Part shown: positions 8,455-17,514 of the stretch, one piece after another
Layout: the number at the start of each line of letters is the position of its first letter
How positions within the stretch are numbered: the first letter of the stretch is position 1
Assembly (NCBI RefSeq): GCF_009617755.1
Contig: NZ_BGZH01000001.1
Span: 62,001-126,000, forward strand
Direction: 5' to 3'
Length of the DNA stretch: 64,000 nt
DNA from: Marinobacter salsuginis
GTDB lineage: Bacteria; Pseudomonadota; Gammaproteobacteria; Pseudomonadales; Oleiphilaceae
Translations under genes and position numbers: made by a program
Notes under the pieces: generated by a model
Seen by the model: the letters and a program-made list of their open reading frames with translations, nothing else
Database searches by the model: none
Told to the model about the DNA's origin: nothing

Positions 8455-9522
8455 TTACTGGCTGATGGTACGCGGCAAGATGAACTCTACGTCGGAATTC
8501 TGGACCGACATCATCAGGCTGTTGATCACCGCCTTGATGGATGCGTTCTCGTAGAGAATCTCGTAAAGACCACGGACCAGCGGCATATAGATACCGATCG
8601 CCTCGGCCTTTTCCTTAACCAGTTTCAGGGTATAGATACCTTCGGCTACCTGCCCGAGCTCTGCCACCGCATCATCCAGCTTCTGGCCCTGGCCTACTGC
8701 ATAGCCCACTCGGAAATTTCGGCTCTTGGATGAGGTACAGGTGACAATCAGGTCACCGACGCCCGCCAGCCCCATGAAGGTCATCGGGTTGGCACCGAGG
8801 CTGACGGCGAACCGGCTCATTTCCGCAAGCCCCCTCGTGATCAGCATGGCCTTGGCGTTCTCGCCCATCTCCAGGGCAGAGGCGAGGCCAGCAACGATTG
8901 CATAGATATTTTTCAGTGCTCCGGCGAGTTCTACGCCATACACATCCACATTGGCGTATACGCGGAAGTATTCACAGCCCAACAGATCCTGAACGGAACG
9001 GCGCACGTCCGGATCCTTGGCGGCGATAACGGTAGCAGTCAGATCTCGATTGACGATTTCTCCTGCCAGATTGGGACCACTGAGCACGCCTGTGCGGCAA
9101 CGGGGAATCTCCTCCTGGAGAATCTCGCTCATCAACTTGAAGCCGTGCTCTTCAATGCCTTTGGTCAGACTGATCACAATCTGGTCATCGCGGAATTTTT
9201 CACAGTTTTCGCGAATGACGGCCCGAAAGGCCTTGCTGGGAATGGCGACGAAGACAATTTCGGCCTTGCTGACCGCATCCGCAAGGTCCGTGGTGGGCTG
9301 AATATCTCCGGACAGTTCAACGCCGGGCATATAGCGGCTGTTCACCCGGGTGGTACGAATTTCCGCGGCCTGGTCCTGGCCGCGCATCCAGAAGTGCACG
9401 CGGTGGCCGTTTTCACCCAGTACCTTGGTCATGGCGGTGCCGAAGCTGCCACCGCCGAGAACCGCTACGTCGTGCACCGGTCTGGTTGCCCCGGTGTCTT
9501 GAGGCGTCGATTGTTCAGACAT
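8455..9522 (-). CDS. gpsA: glycerol-3-phosphate dehydrogenase (NAD(P)+)
   Basis: Reduces dihydroxyacetone phosphate to sn-glycerol 3-phosphate, the backbone for phospholipids. The N-terminal Rossmann motif is VLGGGSFGTAMTKVLGENGH at about residues 21-40, and the catalytic lysine lies in ELAGALKNIYAI at about 203-214. At 355 residues it is slightly longer than the usual 330-340 because of about 18 extra N-terminal residues before the Rossmann fold. The start at 9522 is supported by a short purine-rich stretch (GGAAGAAC) just upstream on the minus strand. sixA follows downstream. Confidence 0.94.
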   Translation of the reverse strand: MSEQSTPQDTGATRPVHDVAVLGGGSFGTAMTKVLGENGHRVHFWMRGQDQAAEIRTTRVNSRYMPGVELSGDIQPTTDLADAVSKAEIVFVAIPSKAFRAVIRENCEKFRDDQIVISLTKGIEEHGFKLMSEILQEEIPRCRTGVLSGPNLAGEIVNRDLTATVIAAKDPDVRRSVQDLLGCEYFRVYANVDVYGVELAGALKNIYAIVAGLASALEMGENAKAMLITRGLAEMSRFAVSLGANPMTFMGLAGVGDLIVTCTSSKSRNFRVGYAVGQGQKLDDAVAELGQVAEGIYTLKLVKEKAEAIGIYMPLVRGLYEILYENASIKAVINSLMMSVQNSDVEFILPRTISQ

Positions 9523-9586
9523 AGTTCTTCCGTTTTGTCAGATCAGGTGTGAAACCGGCAGCGCCTCACATCGAGGCAAGGAGGCA

Positions 9587-10078
9587 TTAACCGGGCTCTT
9601 CACATTCCAGAGCGCGCACCAGATTCTTGAATTCTTCCCTGTTTCGGTTGTTCAGGCCCATCAGTACCTTGTGGGCATCGAGCACCTTGTCCCGAACCTG
9701 CTGTTCGCTGGCTCTGAGTACAGGTATCTCTTCAAGCTCTTCAATACGGGACGCGGGTTCTCGAACGATGATGAATATCTTGTCGAACCCCATGGAAGTG
9801 ATAATGCGGGTAATGTCAGGGTTGGTCGAAATCAGTGTGGGCAGGAAGTGGCTTTGTTTCTGGGCCGCCATGGCTATTTTGGCAAGCAGTCCGAGCGTGG
9901 TGCTGTCGATGATCTCGGTTTCGGTCAGGTCGATTACCACAGTCTTGAACTGTGGGTCCTGGGTAATGGACTCAACCAGATTGTCCAGCGTCGAACACAG
10001 GTTCAGCCGGATTTCCCCGATAAACTTCAGGACATAAATGCCCTGTTTTTCAGCTTGCAGGATCTTGTAACCAGCCAT
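9587..10078 (-). CDS. STAS-domain anti-anti-sigma factor, HsbA/CrsA-like
   Basis: A 163-residue protein with an N-terminal STAS domain (about 1-110) and a C-terminal helical extension ending in a stretch conserved in HsbA-type proteins. The phosphorylation loop reads IIDSTTLG at residues 56-63, so S59 or T60 would be the acceptor in place of the usual DSSG. In partner switching, such a protein is inactivated by an anti-sigma kinase and reactivated by a PP2C phosphatase. The gene upstream, 14 bases away on the same strand, is a receiver-PP2C protein, its likely phosphatase. Similarity to Pseudomonas HsbA is from memory. Confidence 0.85.
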   Translation of the reverse strand: MAGYKILQAEKQGIYVLKFIGEIRLNLCSTLDNLVESITQDPQFKTVVIDLTETEIIDSTTLGLLAKIAMAAQKQSHFLPTLISTNPDITRIITSMGFDKIFIIVREPASRIEELEEIPVLRASEQQVRDKVLDAHKVLMGLNNRNREEFKNLVRALECEEPG

Positions 10079-10092
10079 GTCTCACACTGCCA

Positions 10093-11301
10093 CTAATTCG
10101 ACGGGGTGTTATCTGATGTCCCAATGGTATCAGTAACCGATACGATAGCGATATCGTCCGGCAGCTCTGTGATCTGGTCGAGATTCAGAGCATCGCTCAG
10201 AGAGGCGATAGTGTGACGACCTCCCGATACGAGTTCAAGTAGTGTCCGTTCCTTTTCATCCAGACCTTTTTCCCGGATAACTTCCAGAATTCCATCCGAA
10301 AACAGGGTCAGATGAAACGGTTTGTTCAGGGGGACTTCGTACACCTCCCACTCCGGGGTCTCAAACAACCCGACCGGTAGCCCGCTCCCCTCCAGGAAAG
10401 CCGTCTTCCCTCCCTCGAAGGACAGGATGGGCATCGGGAAATGTGCGCCCACTGCGTAGTTCAATTTACGCTCACTCAGGGAAATGATGCCAACGAATAC
10501 GGTTACGTGTTTGCCGAGACCGGTATCCAACAATTCCGAGTTGATTCGTTCCAGGAAGCGGTCCGGGTGCAGGATATCTTCACTGGAGCCCCGGCGAAGG
10601 TTGCGCTGGAGGCGGTTCGTCAGGTTTTTCAGCAATACCGTCACGAAAGCTGAGCTGGCGCCATGGCCGGAGACATCAGCAATGTAGACCAGTACCTTGT
10701 CGTCGGAAATGCGGAAATAATCCAGAAAATCGCCGCTCAGATAGAGCGACGGCTTGATCATGTGGTCCACGTGTAGGCCGCTCATGACCTGCTCGTGCTC
10801 GGGCAGCATTCGTAGCTGGACTTTCCGTCCGGCACGCTGGTCTGCCCGTAACTCGGCAATGCCGTCCCGGAGATCCCGGTTGGCCTCTTCCAGTTCCTGT
10901 CGGTACAGCTGATTCAGCCGATTGACCCGAACCCGGTCAAACAGTTTCCCGAGGACATCATCCAGGGCACCTTTGTCGTCGTTGCAGGGTTTCAGGACAA
11001 AATCGGCCGCCCCGGCCCGGAGCGCATTGACCACATCGGCACTGGATTCACTGGAGGAACAGGCCACGATCGGGGTGAAGGTTTCGGCTTCTTCCAGGCG
11101 GCTGGCAAGGTCCCGGATGGCCTCCGGAGACAGATCTGCAAAGATGACATCGGGAATGTTATCGTCAAACAGGGCCTTGGCGCCGGCGAGATCCGGATAC
11201 CCCGTTACGTAGAACCCCCGCGCTTCGAGGTATCGGGCGAGATCCGTACGGGCCTTTTCATCGGCGTCTATTATAAGTATGCGCTCGGTGCGCGAGGTCA
11301 T
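10093..11301 (-). CDS. response regulator with SpoIIE/PP2C phosphatase output, HsbR-like
   Basis: A 402-residue two-domain protein. Residues about 7-125 form a CheY-like receiver with acidic pocket D12/D14, phosphoacceptor D56 (FADLSP) and the conserved lysine in FVLKPC. A linker helix (about 130-165) leads to a SpoIIE/PP2C phosphatase (about 170-395), shown by LSGDFLDYF, ADVSGHGASSAF and DDIAIVSV. Its likely substrate is the STAS protein encoded directly downstream. Pseudomonas HsbR, as I recall it, also has a C-terminal anti-sigma/kinase domain; this protein ends after PP2C, so the kinase partner must be encoded elsewhere. Confidence 0.9.
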   Translation of the reverse strand: MTSRTERILIIDADEKARTDLARYLEARGFYVTGYPDLAGAKALFDDNIPDVIFADLSPEAIRDLASRLEEAETFTPIVACSSSESSADVVNALRAGAADFVLKPCNDDKGALDDVLGKLFDRVRVNRLNQLYRQELEEANRDLRDGIAELRADQRAGRKVQLRMLPEHEQVMSGLHVDHMIKPSLYLSGDFLDYFRISDDKVLVYIADVSGHGASSAFVTVLLKNLTNRLQRNLRRGSSEDILHPDRFLERINSELLDTGLGKHVTVFVGIISLSERKLNYAVGAHFPMPILSFEGGKTAFLEGSGLPVGLFETPEWEVYEVPLNKPFHLTLFSDGILEVIREKGLDEKERTLLELVSGGRHTIASLSDALNLDQITELPDDIAIVSVTDTIGTSDNTPSN

Positions 11302-11415
11302 GGCGACTGCCCTAAACTACCAGCGATAAACGATAAATTGGCTTGAATAAGCCTATTCTGGCACGCCCCTGTGATATAACAAGGCCAAGTTCATGAAATC
11401 GGAGGATTCCAGCTG

Positions 11416-12900
11416 ATGCGACGTGCCGTAAACGATCTACTCGGAGCCTATGACAAGCTGATCATGGATCCGGTTCATGGAGGCATTCCACTCTACCGGC
11501 ACGAAATCCAGGTGATCGACCATCCGCTGTTCCAGCGCCTTCGAAACATCTGCCAGAACGACATCCTCAGCCTGGTCTTCCCCGGAGCAACCCATTCCCG
11601 GTTTCTCCACAGCATCGGCGTGATGCACGTGGGCACCCGTATGTTCCGCTCGATGATTGACGCCTATCTGCGGGAACGCCAGCTGAGCGAACAAACCGAC
11701 CTGAGCCTGAGCCAGCTCGACGCCATCGACTACCTGGCAAAAACCATCCGTCTGGGCTGTCTGCTGCACGACAGTGGCCACTCCAGTTTCTCGCATCAGT
11801 TCACCCAGGCTCGACGCATTCGGGAGTTGATGTCCCGGCCGGGACGATTCCGGGATCTCTGGCACGGCGTGGATTATTCCACGTACCACCCGAAAGAGCC
11901 CGATGAACTCGAACACGAACACTACTCCGTGCGAGTCGCCCACGATGTACTAACGGCCGTGGATCTGGAGAGTGCAGGCCTATACGCCCGGGATGTCATC
12001 GGCATCATGGAAACGACCGAAGTAAGGCCCAGCGAAACATTCTGCCGCCACGCTCGAACGTTCTGGGCCTTTATCGCGGGAGAGGATGCGGCCGCCGGTT
12101 CTCCCCTGAGCGAAGACATTCCGGGCCTGGTAATGGATCTGCTGTCATCCATTGTATCGGGCGAAATCGATGCCGACCGCGCTGATTACATGTTGCGGGA
12201 TGGCTTCCACTCGTCGGTGACCATCGGCGGCTTCAATCTGGACCACCTGCTGAGCAACCTGCGCTTTGGCTGGGATGTTTCTGAACCCTGGCTGGGGCTG
12301 GCCATTACCCAGAAGGGGCTGGGGGCGCTGGAAGACTTTGTCTACAGTCGCCACCAGATGTACCGGAAGGTGTATGCCCACAAGACCGCACTCGGCTTTG
12401 ACTGGCTGCTTCGGGAAGCGATCAATGAGGTACTTGATGACCCGGAGAACTTTGAATGGGTGGATACCTGCCTGAGCGACATGGCCTATTTTGCAGAGCT
12501 GACCGACAACTTTTTCTGGGAGGCCTTCCGGAAAGTGGCCCGCAAACACCCCAAGAGCTTTTCCTTCTGCATCGTAAACCGGGTGAAGCTGAACCACCTG
12601 GATACCCGTGAAGACCTGTCCGCCAGGGGCATTGAGCGGCACAGCGCCTGGCTGGCTGGCGAGCTTTCGCTCAACCCGGCCCAGGTGGTGACCTGCTCCA
12701 TGCGGGCACGCTTCTCGAATATCCAGGACAATTTTAACGGCATCAAGGTGCTGGTGCGCGAGCCCATTCACCGTGGCCGTTCACTGAAGAAGATCACCGA
12801 TGTGAGCGCCTTCTTCAGCAAATTCAGCGACGGCACCATCACCCATTTCTACACTCGCCCGGATGTTACTACGGGCAGCCAGGAGGCTCTCACTGAGTAA
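11416..12900 (+). CDS. HD-domain phosphohydrolase, dGTPase/SAMHD1-like
   Basis: A 494-residue HD hydrolase (COG1078 type). The metal ligands are visible as H65 in HSRFLHS, H118-D119 in LLHDSGH and D254 in IDADRADYM, the order found in dNTP triphosphohydrolases and SAMHD1. The N-terminus [32 protein letters not shown] (split by function: substrate pocket then HD entry) is characteristic. The family hydrolyses dNTPs or similar nucleotides, but the substrate here is not shown. GGAGG at 11401-11405 supports the ATG at 11416. It is divergent from the partner-switching pair, and its 3' end overlaps the convergent FAD gene by 11 bases. Confidence 0.85.
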   Translation: MRRAVNDLLGAYDKLIMDPVHGGIPLYRHEIQVIDHPLFQRLRNICQNDILSLVFPGATHSRFLHSIGVMHVGTRMFRSMIDAYLRERQLSEQTDLSLSQLDAIDYLAKTIRLGCLLHDSGHSSFSHQFTQARRIRELMSRPGRFRDLWHGVDYSTYHPKEPDELEHEHYSVRVAHDVLTAVDLESAGLYARDVIGIMETTEVRPSETFCRHARTFWAFIAGEDAAAGSPLSEDIPGLVMDLLSSIVSGEIDADRADYMLRDGFHSSVTIGGFNLDHLLSNLRFGWDVSEPWLGLAITQKGLGALEDFVYSRHQMYRKVYAHKTALGFDWLLREAINEVLDDPENFEWVDTCLSDMAYFAELTDNFFWEAFRKVARKHPKSFSFCIVNRVKLNHLDTREDLSARGIERHSAWLAGELSLNPAQVVTCSMRARFSNIQDNFNGIKVLVREPIHRGRSLKKITDVSAFFSKFSDGTITHFYTRPDVTTGSQEALTE

Positions 12901-13918
12901 CAGCCGCAGTGGTCAGTTCGGCAACCAGGCCGCTGGCGCTGTCGAAGGCGCCTTCAACCCGTCCGCCACTGAGCCAGTCGCCGGCAAGCCCCAGCCCGTA
13001 ATCCGGAAACCATAAGTGCCCGGGCTGGTCGCCACCCTCGGAGCGGGCATAGAGCCAGCGGTGCGTGACCCATTCGTCTGGCGGGGTTTCAAAGCCGGTC
13101 AATTCCCGGAATGCGGCCAGGAGTTTGTCGGCGACTTGTTCGGCAGGCGCATCCACATGCTCTTCGGTCCAGGCCGGACTGGCGTGCAAAACCCACCACT
13201 GCCCTTTGTCTTCCCGACCGGGTTTGCTGGAATTGTTGGCCACCCAGAACAATGCCGGATGCTGGCAGCGCATTCCCTCATGGTGCGGCCAGGGCGACTC
13301 GGGGAAATGAGCAGCGACAGCCCAGCATGGCAAAACCCGACTCACCGGATCATCAAGTTGCGAAGCAAGCTCTTCCAGACCGCTGTCGGCGAGAAGATCC
13401 CGGGCCTGTGCCGGCGGAGCGGTAATGATCACCTGGTCAAAGTCGCCAAGTTGGGTGCCAGAGGTATCCAGGAGGCGCCAGGACTGGTCGTTTCGGGCCA
13501 ACTTACCCACTCGGGTTTCAGCAACAACGGTTGCGTGGACCGACAGGGCGCGGGTAATGGCCGTCATGCGCGGGGTTCCAACGAAACGCGTTTCGTCCGG
13601 AAATGGCTCCCAATTGCCTGCTTCGGTCTGGAAACCAAACCGCCCTTCCCACGGCCCGAAACTTTCCGGGCCGGCGAAGTTGCGGAGAAACGGCAGGAAA
13701 TCCGGATTCCGGGAGGTGAAGTACTGCGCCCCGACATCTGCCGAACCGCCGGTTACCCGTTTTGCCGCGAGCCTGCCACCGGGCCCCCGGCTTTTCTCGA
13801 AGACCGTAACGTCATGGCCCAGGCTTCGTAACTGGATCGCCGCTGTCAGCCCGGCAAGGCCTGAACCAACGATAGCGATACGGCGTATAAGTGGTGAATC
13901 AAAGGTTTGATTAAACAT
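12890..13918 (-). CDS. renalase-like FAD/NAD(P)-binding amine oxidase family protein
   Basis: A 342-residue flavoprotein. The N-terminal FAD motif is [17 protein letters not shown] at about residues 14-30, followed by the second motif [16 protein letters not shown], which is typical of the renalase-like COG3380 group. The C-terminal FAD segment [21 protein letters not shown] binds the flavin again. Renalases oxidise off-pathway dihydro-NAD(P) isomers; whether this one does is not shown. It is divergent from the lipid operon across 116 bases, so it may share control with it. Similar proteins often neighbour photolyase or singlet-oxygen-response genes. Confidence 0.85.
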   Translation of the reverse strand: MFNQTFDSPLIRRIAIVGSGLAGLTAAIQLRSLGHDVTVFEKSRGPGGRLAAKRVTGGSADVGAQYFTSRNPDFLPFLRNFAGPESFGPWEGRFGFQTEAGNWEPFPDETRFVGTPRMTAITRALSVHATVVAETRVGKLARNDQSWRLLDTSGTQLGDFDQVIITAPPAQARDLLADSGLEELASQLDDPVSRVLPCWAVAAHFPESPWPHHEGMRCQHPALFWVANNSSKPGREDKGQWWVLHASPAWTEEHVDAPAEQVADKLLAAFRELTGFETPPDEWVTHRWLYARSEGGDQPGHLWFPDYGLGLAGDWLSGGRVEGAFDSASGLVAELTTAAVTQ

Positions 13919-14034
13919 GGTTTATCGTGCATCCAATTCCGGTAGTCAGATCGTACAACATCCCATGAAACGGCTTCGGCCACAGGGCTGAGCGTGCGAT
14001 CAAGGTTCCATACAAGAGAAAGGGCAATCAGGGT

Positions 14035-14991
14035 ATGACCCGAATGCAGCATTGGTTTACAAACATTCTGAGGTGGTTCGATTCCGAGGCGGGTTCGGAT
14101 CACATCGACACGACATCCAGATCATTCAATTTTTTGCGGGTTATCCCGTTCATAGCGCTTCATCTGGCATGTTTGCTGGCGTTTTACACGGGGGCAAGCG
14201 CATTCGCCATCGGGTTTGCGTTTGCGTTTTTCCTGGTGCGGATGTTCGCGATTACAGGATTCTATCACCGGTACTTTGCCCACAAAACGTTCAAGACCAG
14301 TCGCCCTGCCCAGTTCGTCTTCGCTGTTCTGGGCGCCAGCGCTGCCCAGCGTGGCCCCCTGTGGTGGGCAGCGCATCACCGACACCATCATCAGCACTCC
14401 GATGACGAACTGGACCTTCATTCGCCTCACCAAGGCGGTTTCTGGTGGTCACACATGGGCTGGTTCACCTGTGACGCCGGGTTTGCAACGGACGAACGCC
14501 GCGTTCGCGACTGGCTCAAGTTTCCAGAGCTCAAACTGATCAACCGGTTCGATGCGCTGGTTCCTGCCCTTGCAGCCGTCGGCATCTATGCCCTGGGCGA
14601 AGCTCTGGCAGCCTGGGCTCCGGGCCTGGGCACCAATGGGCTGCAGTTGTTGGTGTGGGGTTTCTTTATCTCGACCGTGGTGTTGTTCCACGCCACTGTG
14701 TCGATCAATTCCCTCTCCCACGTCTGGGGCAAACGCCGGTTCGAGACATCCGACGACAGCAGAAACAATTTCTGGCTGGCTCTGATTACCCTCGGGGAAG
14801 GATGGCACAACAACCATCACCGCTGGCCACAGTCTGTCCGGCAGGGCTTTCGGTGGTATGAAATCGATATCACATGGTATGGACTGTGGCTGATGTCGAA
14901 GCTGGGAATCATCTGGGAGCTTAATCCGATTCCCAAGCATATTCAGGAGGAGACACGCGAACTGGATAAAGCGAGGAGGAGCAACAAATGA
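14035..14991 (+). CDS. membrane acyl desaturase (stearoyl-CoA desaturase type)
   Basis: An integral-membrane di-iron desaturase of 318 residues. All three histidine boxes are present: H78-H83 (HRYFAH), H114-H121 (HHRHHHQH) and H258-H262 (HNNHH). Hydrophobic segments at about residues 28-65 and 180-225 flank them, giving the usual four-helix topology. It introduces a double bond into an acyl-CoA or lipid acyl chain. A second in-frame ATG at 14044 is an alternative start. It heads an eight-gene operon, its stop overlapping the next start by ATGA, so its product probably feeds the cyclopropane-synthase-like enzyme encoded later. The acyl substrate is not known. Confidence 0.92.
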   Translation: MTRMQHWFTNILRWFDSEAGSDHIDTTSRSFNFLRVIPFIALHLACLLAFYTGASAFAIGFAFAFFLVRMFAITGFYHRYFAHKTFKTSRPAQFVFAVLGASAAQRGPLWWAAHHRHHHQHSDDELDLHSPHQGGFWWSHMGWFTCDAGFATDERRVRDWLKFPELKLINRFDALVPALAAVGIYALGEALAAWAPGLGTNGLQLLVWGFFISTVVLFHATVSINSLSHVWGKRRFETSDDSRNNFWLALITLGEGWHNNHHRWPQSVRQGFRWYEIDITWYGLWLMSKLGIIWELNPIPKHIQEETRELDKARRSNK

Positions 14992-15455
14992 CAACCGCCT
15001 CAAAGATCGAAGTCGGTAAGCGGAACTCGGCGCTTCCGGCGGCGCTCGGCCATTTCAGGGCGCTCTTCAACGAACTCGATAAAGGCAATCTGAACAAACT
15101 TTCAGAGGTCTACAGCGAGGATATCCGCTTTCAGGACCCGCTGGAGACAGTACAAGGGCTTGATGAGCTCACCCGCTATTTCGCCGGTGCCTATGCAAAC
15201 GTTATTTCCTGCCGCTTCGATTTTGGCGAAGCGATTGTACAGGGAGAATTTGCCGCCGTGCCCTGGGTGATGCACCTGCGCCACAAGCGGATTCGCAAGG
15301 GGCGGGAGGTCCAGGTTCGGGGCATAAGCCATCTGGAGATACGTGATGGAATGGTGTGCTACCACCGTGACTACTTTGACGCAGGGGAAATGCTCTACGA
15401 AAACCTGCCGGTAGTTGGCAGGGTCATTCGCTGGATCAAGGATCAGGCAGGATGA
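14988..15455 (+). CDS. SnoaL/NTF2-like protein of the lipid operon
   Basis: A 155-residue protein with the NTF2/SnoaL-like alpha+beta fold: FRALFNELDKGNLNKLSEVYSEDIRFQDPL is the typical helix followed by the first cone strand (residues about 19-48), and the C-terminal strands include RGISHLEIRDGMVCYHRDYFD. Such proteins may be enzymes (cyclases, isomerases) or binding subunits; no catalytic residues can be assigned. It overlaps the desaturase stop by ATGA upstream and the SDR start by ATGA downstream. It recurs in clusters with DUF1365 and cyclopropane-synthase-like genes, so it is probably part of the same modification pathway. Confidence 0.85.
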   Translation: MTTASKIEVGKRNSALPAALGHFRALFNELDKGNLNKLSEVYSEDIRFQDPLETVQGLDELTRYFAGAYANVISCRFDFGEAIVQGEFAAVPWVMHLRHKRIRKGREVQVRGISHLEIRDGMVCYHRDYFDAGEMLYENLPVVGRVIRWIKDQAG

Positions 15456-16252
15456 GTGATCGACTTCAGGAAACCTCGAATATCTGGATAACGGGTGCCA
15501 GTTCCGGCATTGGTGAGTCCGTTACCCGCGCACTTGCACGCGGCGGTCATCGGCTCGTTATTACCGGGCGACGCAAGGGAGCGCTCGAAGAACTGGCATC
15601 CGTGGCGCCCGACAGGATTATCCCGGCTGCAGCGGACACCACCAGCAAGGAGGATCTTCAAGCCATTGCGGGGTCGCTTGAGAACCACGGCGACCTGAAC
15701 ATGGTGATTCTCAACGCCGGTACATGTGAGTATCTGGAGATAGCACACTATGACAGTGATGTTATCGAGAAGAACATCCACACCAACGTGATTGGCACGG
15801 CCAGGTGCCTGGAGATTGCTCTGCCCGCTCTGCGCCGCAGCCGGGCAAAGGGGCAACCGGCCACCCTGGTAATTGTCAGTTCGTCTGCCTGGTGGTTCCC
15901 GTTTGGCCGGGCCGAAGGTTACGGCGCTTCCAAGGCTGCGCTGACCTACTTTGCCCAATCCCTCAGGGCGGATCTCGCGGCCGAGGGTATTGATGTGGTC
16001 GTAGTCTCTCCTGGCTTTGTAAAAACCCCTCTGACCGACCGCAATGATTTCCCGATGCCCTTCCTGGTCTCGGCCGAGGACGCGGCAGAACGGATTGTAA
16101 GCGGGCTGGCACGTGGTAAAAACGAAATCGCTTTCCCGAAGCGATTTACCTGGATGCTCAAAGTGCTTGGTGCCCTTCCCCGGCCCCTGATTGACCGGAT
16201 GTCGGCCTCCATGGCCCGTAAAAGTAACGCCGAACAGGAAAACAATGAATGA
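15452..16252 (+). CDS. short-chain dehydrogenase/reductase
   Basis: A 266-residue classical SDR. The NAD(P)-binding motif is TGASSGIGES at about residues 15-24, LNAGTCEYLE corresponds to the NAG motif, and the catalytic serine (VIVSSSAWW) and YGASKAA dyad (Tyr and Lys at about 157/161) are intact. R39-R40 after the second strand favours NADP(H). Its position between the SnoaL-like and FAD genes, with four-base ATGA overlaps on both sides, places it in the lipid-modification operon. The oxidised or reduced substrate is not known; a fatty-acyl or lipid intermediate is an inference from context. Confidence 0.9.
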   Translation: MSDRLQETSNIWITGASSGIGESVTRALARGGHRLVITGRRKGALEELASVAPDRIIPAAADTTSKEDLQAIAGSLENHGDLNMVILNAGTCEYLEIAHYDSDVIEKNIHTNVIGTARCLEIALPALRRSRAKGQPATLVIVSSSAWWFPFGRAEGYGASKAALTYFAQSLRADLAAEGIDVVVVSPGFVKTPLTDRNDFPMPFLVSAEDAAERIVSGLARGKNEIAFPKRFTWMLKVLGALPRPLIDRMSASMARKSNAEQENNE

Positions 16253-17514
16253 GTAGTGAACGTCAGCGAATTGCTGTCATTGGGGCCGGCGTTTCCGGCC
16301 TCACGGCTGCCTGGCTTTTGGCCGAGAAACACGAGGTTCAGGTTTTTGAGGCCGGCGACTACGCCGGTGGTCATACCAACACCGAAGAGGTAGAGGCCGG
16401 TGGTCGTACCTGGCCGGTAAACACCGGGTTCATCGTGTTCAACGACTGGACCTACCCCAATTTCATCAAGCTGATGGAGCGGCTCGGAGTTGCATCTGAG
16501 GTCAGCGATATGAGCTTCAGTGTGGATTGCAGCAGCACCGGCCTGCAGTATAACGGCACCAGCCTCAATACCCTGTTCGCCCAGCGGAAGAACCTGCTCA
16601 ACCTGCCATTCCTGAAGATGGTCCGGGAGATTCTGCGGTTTAACAAGGAAACGCGGGCTGACCTGGAAGCGGGCAACATCAACAACCAAGAAACCCTGGG
16701 CGAATACCTGAACCGGAACGGCTATTCCCGTTACTTCCGGAACTACTACATCGTACCCATGGGAGCGGCCATCTGGTCAGCGCCGGAAATCGTGCTGGAA
16801 CAGTTTCCGATCCGCTTCTTCCTCCAGTTTTTCAACAATCACGGCATGCTCTCGGTGGATGACCGCCCAACCTGGCGGGTGATCTCAGGCGGCTCCGCCC
16901 AGTACGTAAAGAAAATGATGTACAGGCTCGGTGATGGCATGCATCTGAACAGCCCTGTTGACAGGGTTGTCCGGAATGAAGGCGGCGTTATGCTTACTGT
17001 GAAAGGCGAGGAACACCACTTCGATCAGGTGATCTTTGGCTGTCACAGCGACCAGGCGTTAGCGATGCTCGCCGACGCAACCGACAAGGAACGCGACATT
17101 CTGGGCGCCATGGCCTACCAGAATAATGATGTGGTACTCCACACCGACAGCAGTGTGTTACCGGATAATCGCCGGGCGTGGGCGGCCTGGAACTATTTCA
17201 TCCCGACCCATAGTACCGAACCGGTCTCGGTTACCTACAACATGAATATCCTGCAGAATTTCCACGATGCCCCGGAAACTTTCTGTGTGACCCTGAACCG
17301 CAGCCGTGATATTGATCCCGACAAGGTTATTAAACGCTTCGAGTATGCCCACCCGGTATTCACACTGGACGCGGTGGCTGCCCAGGAACGCTACGACGAA
17401 ATCGGCAATCAGAATCGGACCCATTTCTGCGGTGCATACTGGTTCAACGGGTTCCACGAAGACGGTGTTCGCAGTGCGCTGCGGGTAACCGAAGCCTTCG
17501 GGGTGGAGCTTTGA
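16249..17514 (+). CDS. FAD-dependent amine-oxidase-fold oxidoreductase of the lipid operon
   Basis: A 421-residue flavoprotein of the NAD(P)/FAD-binding, amine-oxidase-like family (COG2907). The N-terminal FAD motif is IAVIGAGVSGLTAAWLL (residues 7-23), then VFEAGDYAGGHTNT, a motif typical of the members that sit next to DUF1365 and cyclopropane-synthase-like genes. It resembles phytoene-desaturase and protoporphyrinogen-oxidase folds, so an acyl-chain oxidation or saturation role is plausible but unproven. The start overlaps the SDR stop by ATGA. The next gene starts within its stop codon region. Confidence 0.9.
   Translation: MSSERQRIAVIGAGVSGLTAAWLLAEKHEVQVFEAGDYAGGHTNTEEVEAGGRTWPVNTGFIVFNDWTYPNFIKLMERLGVASEVSDMSFSVDCSSTGLQYNGTSLNTLFAQRKNLLNLPFLKMVREILRFNKETRADLEAGNINNQETLGEYLNRNGYSRYFRNYYIVPMGAAIWSAPEIVLEQFPIRFFLQFFNNHGMLSVDDRPTWRVISGGSAQYVKKMMYRLGDGMHLNSPVDRVVRNEGGVMLTVKGEEHHFDQVIFGCHSDQALAMLADATDKERDILGAMAYQNNDVVLHTDSSVLPDNRRAWAAWNYFIPTHSTEPVSVTYNMNILQNFHDAPETFCVTLNRSRDIDPDKVIKRFEYAHPVFTLDAVAAQERYDEIGNQNRTHFCGAYWFNGFHEDGVRSALRVTEAFGVEL

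Noticed and set aside
13919..14034. Possible ECF (RpoE-ChrR type) promoter before the lipid operon
   Set aside because: GATCA near 14000 and an AAGA near 14020 are the only resemblance to the TGATCC/TAAGA pattern; spacing and bases do not fit well enough to call.
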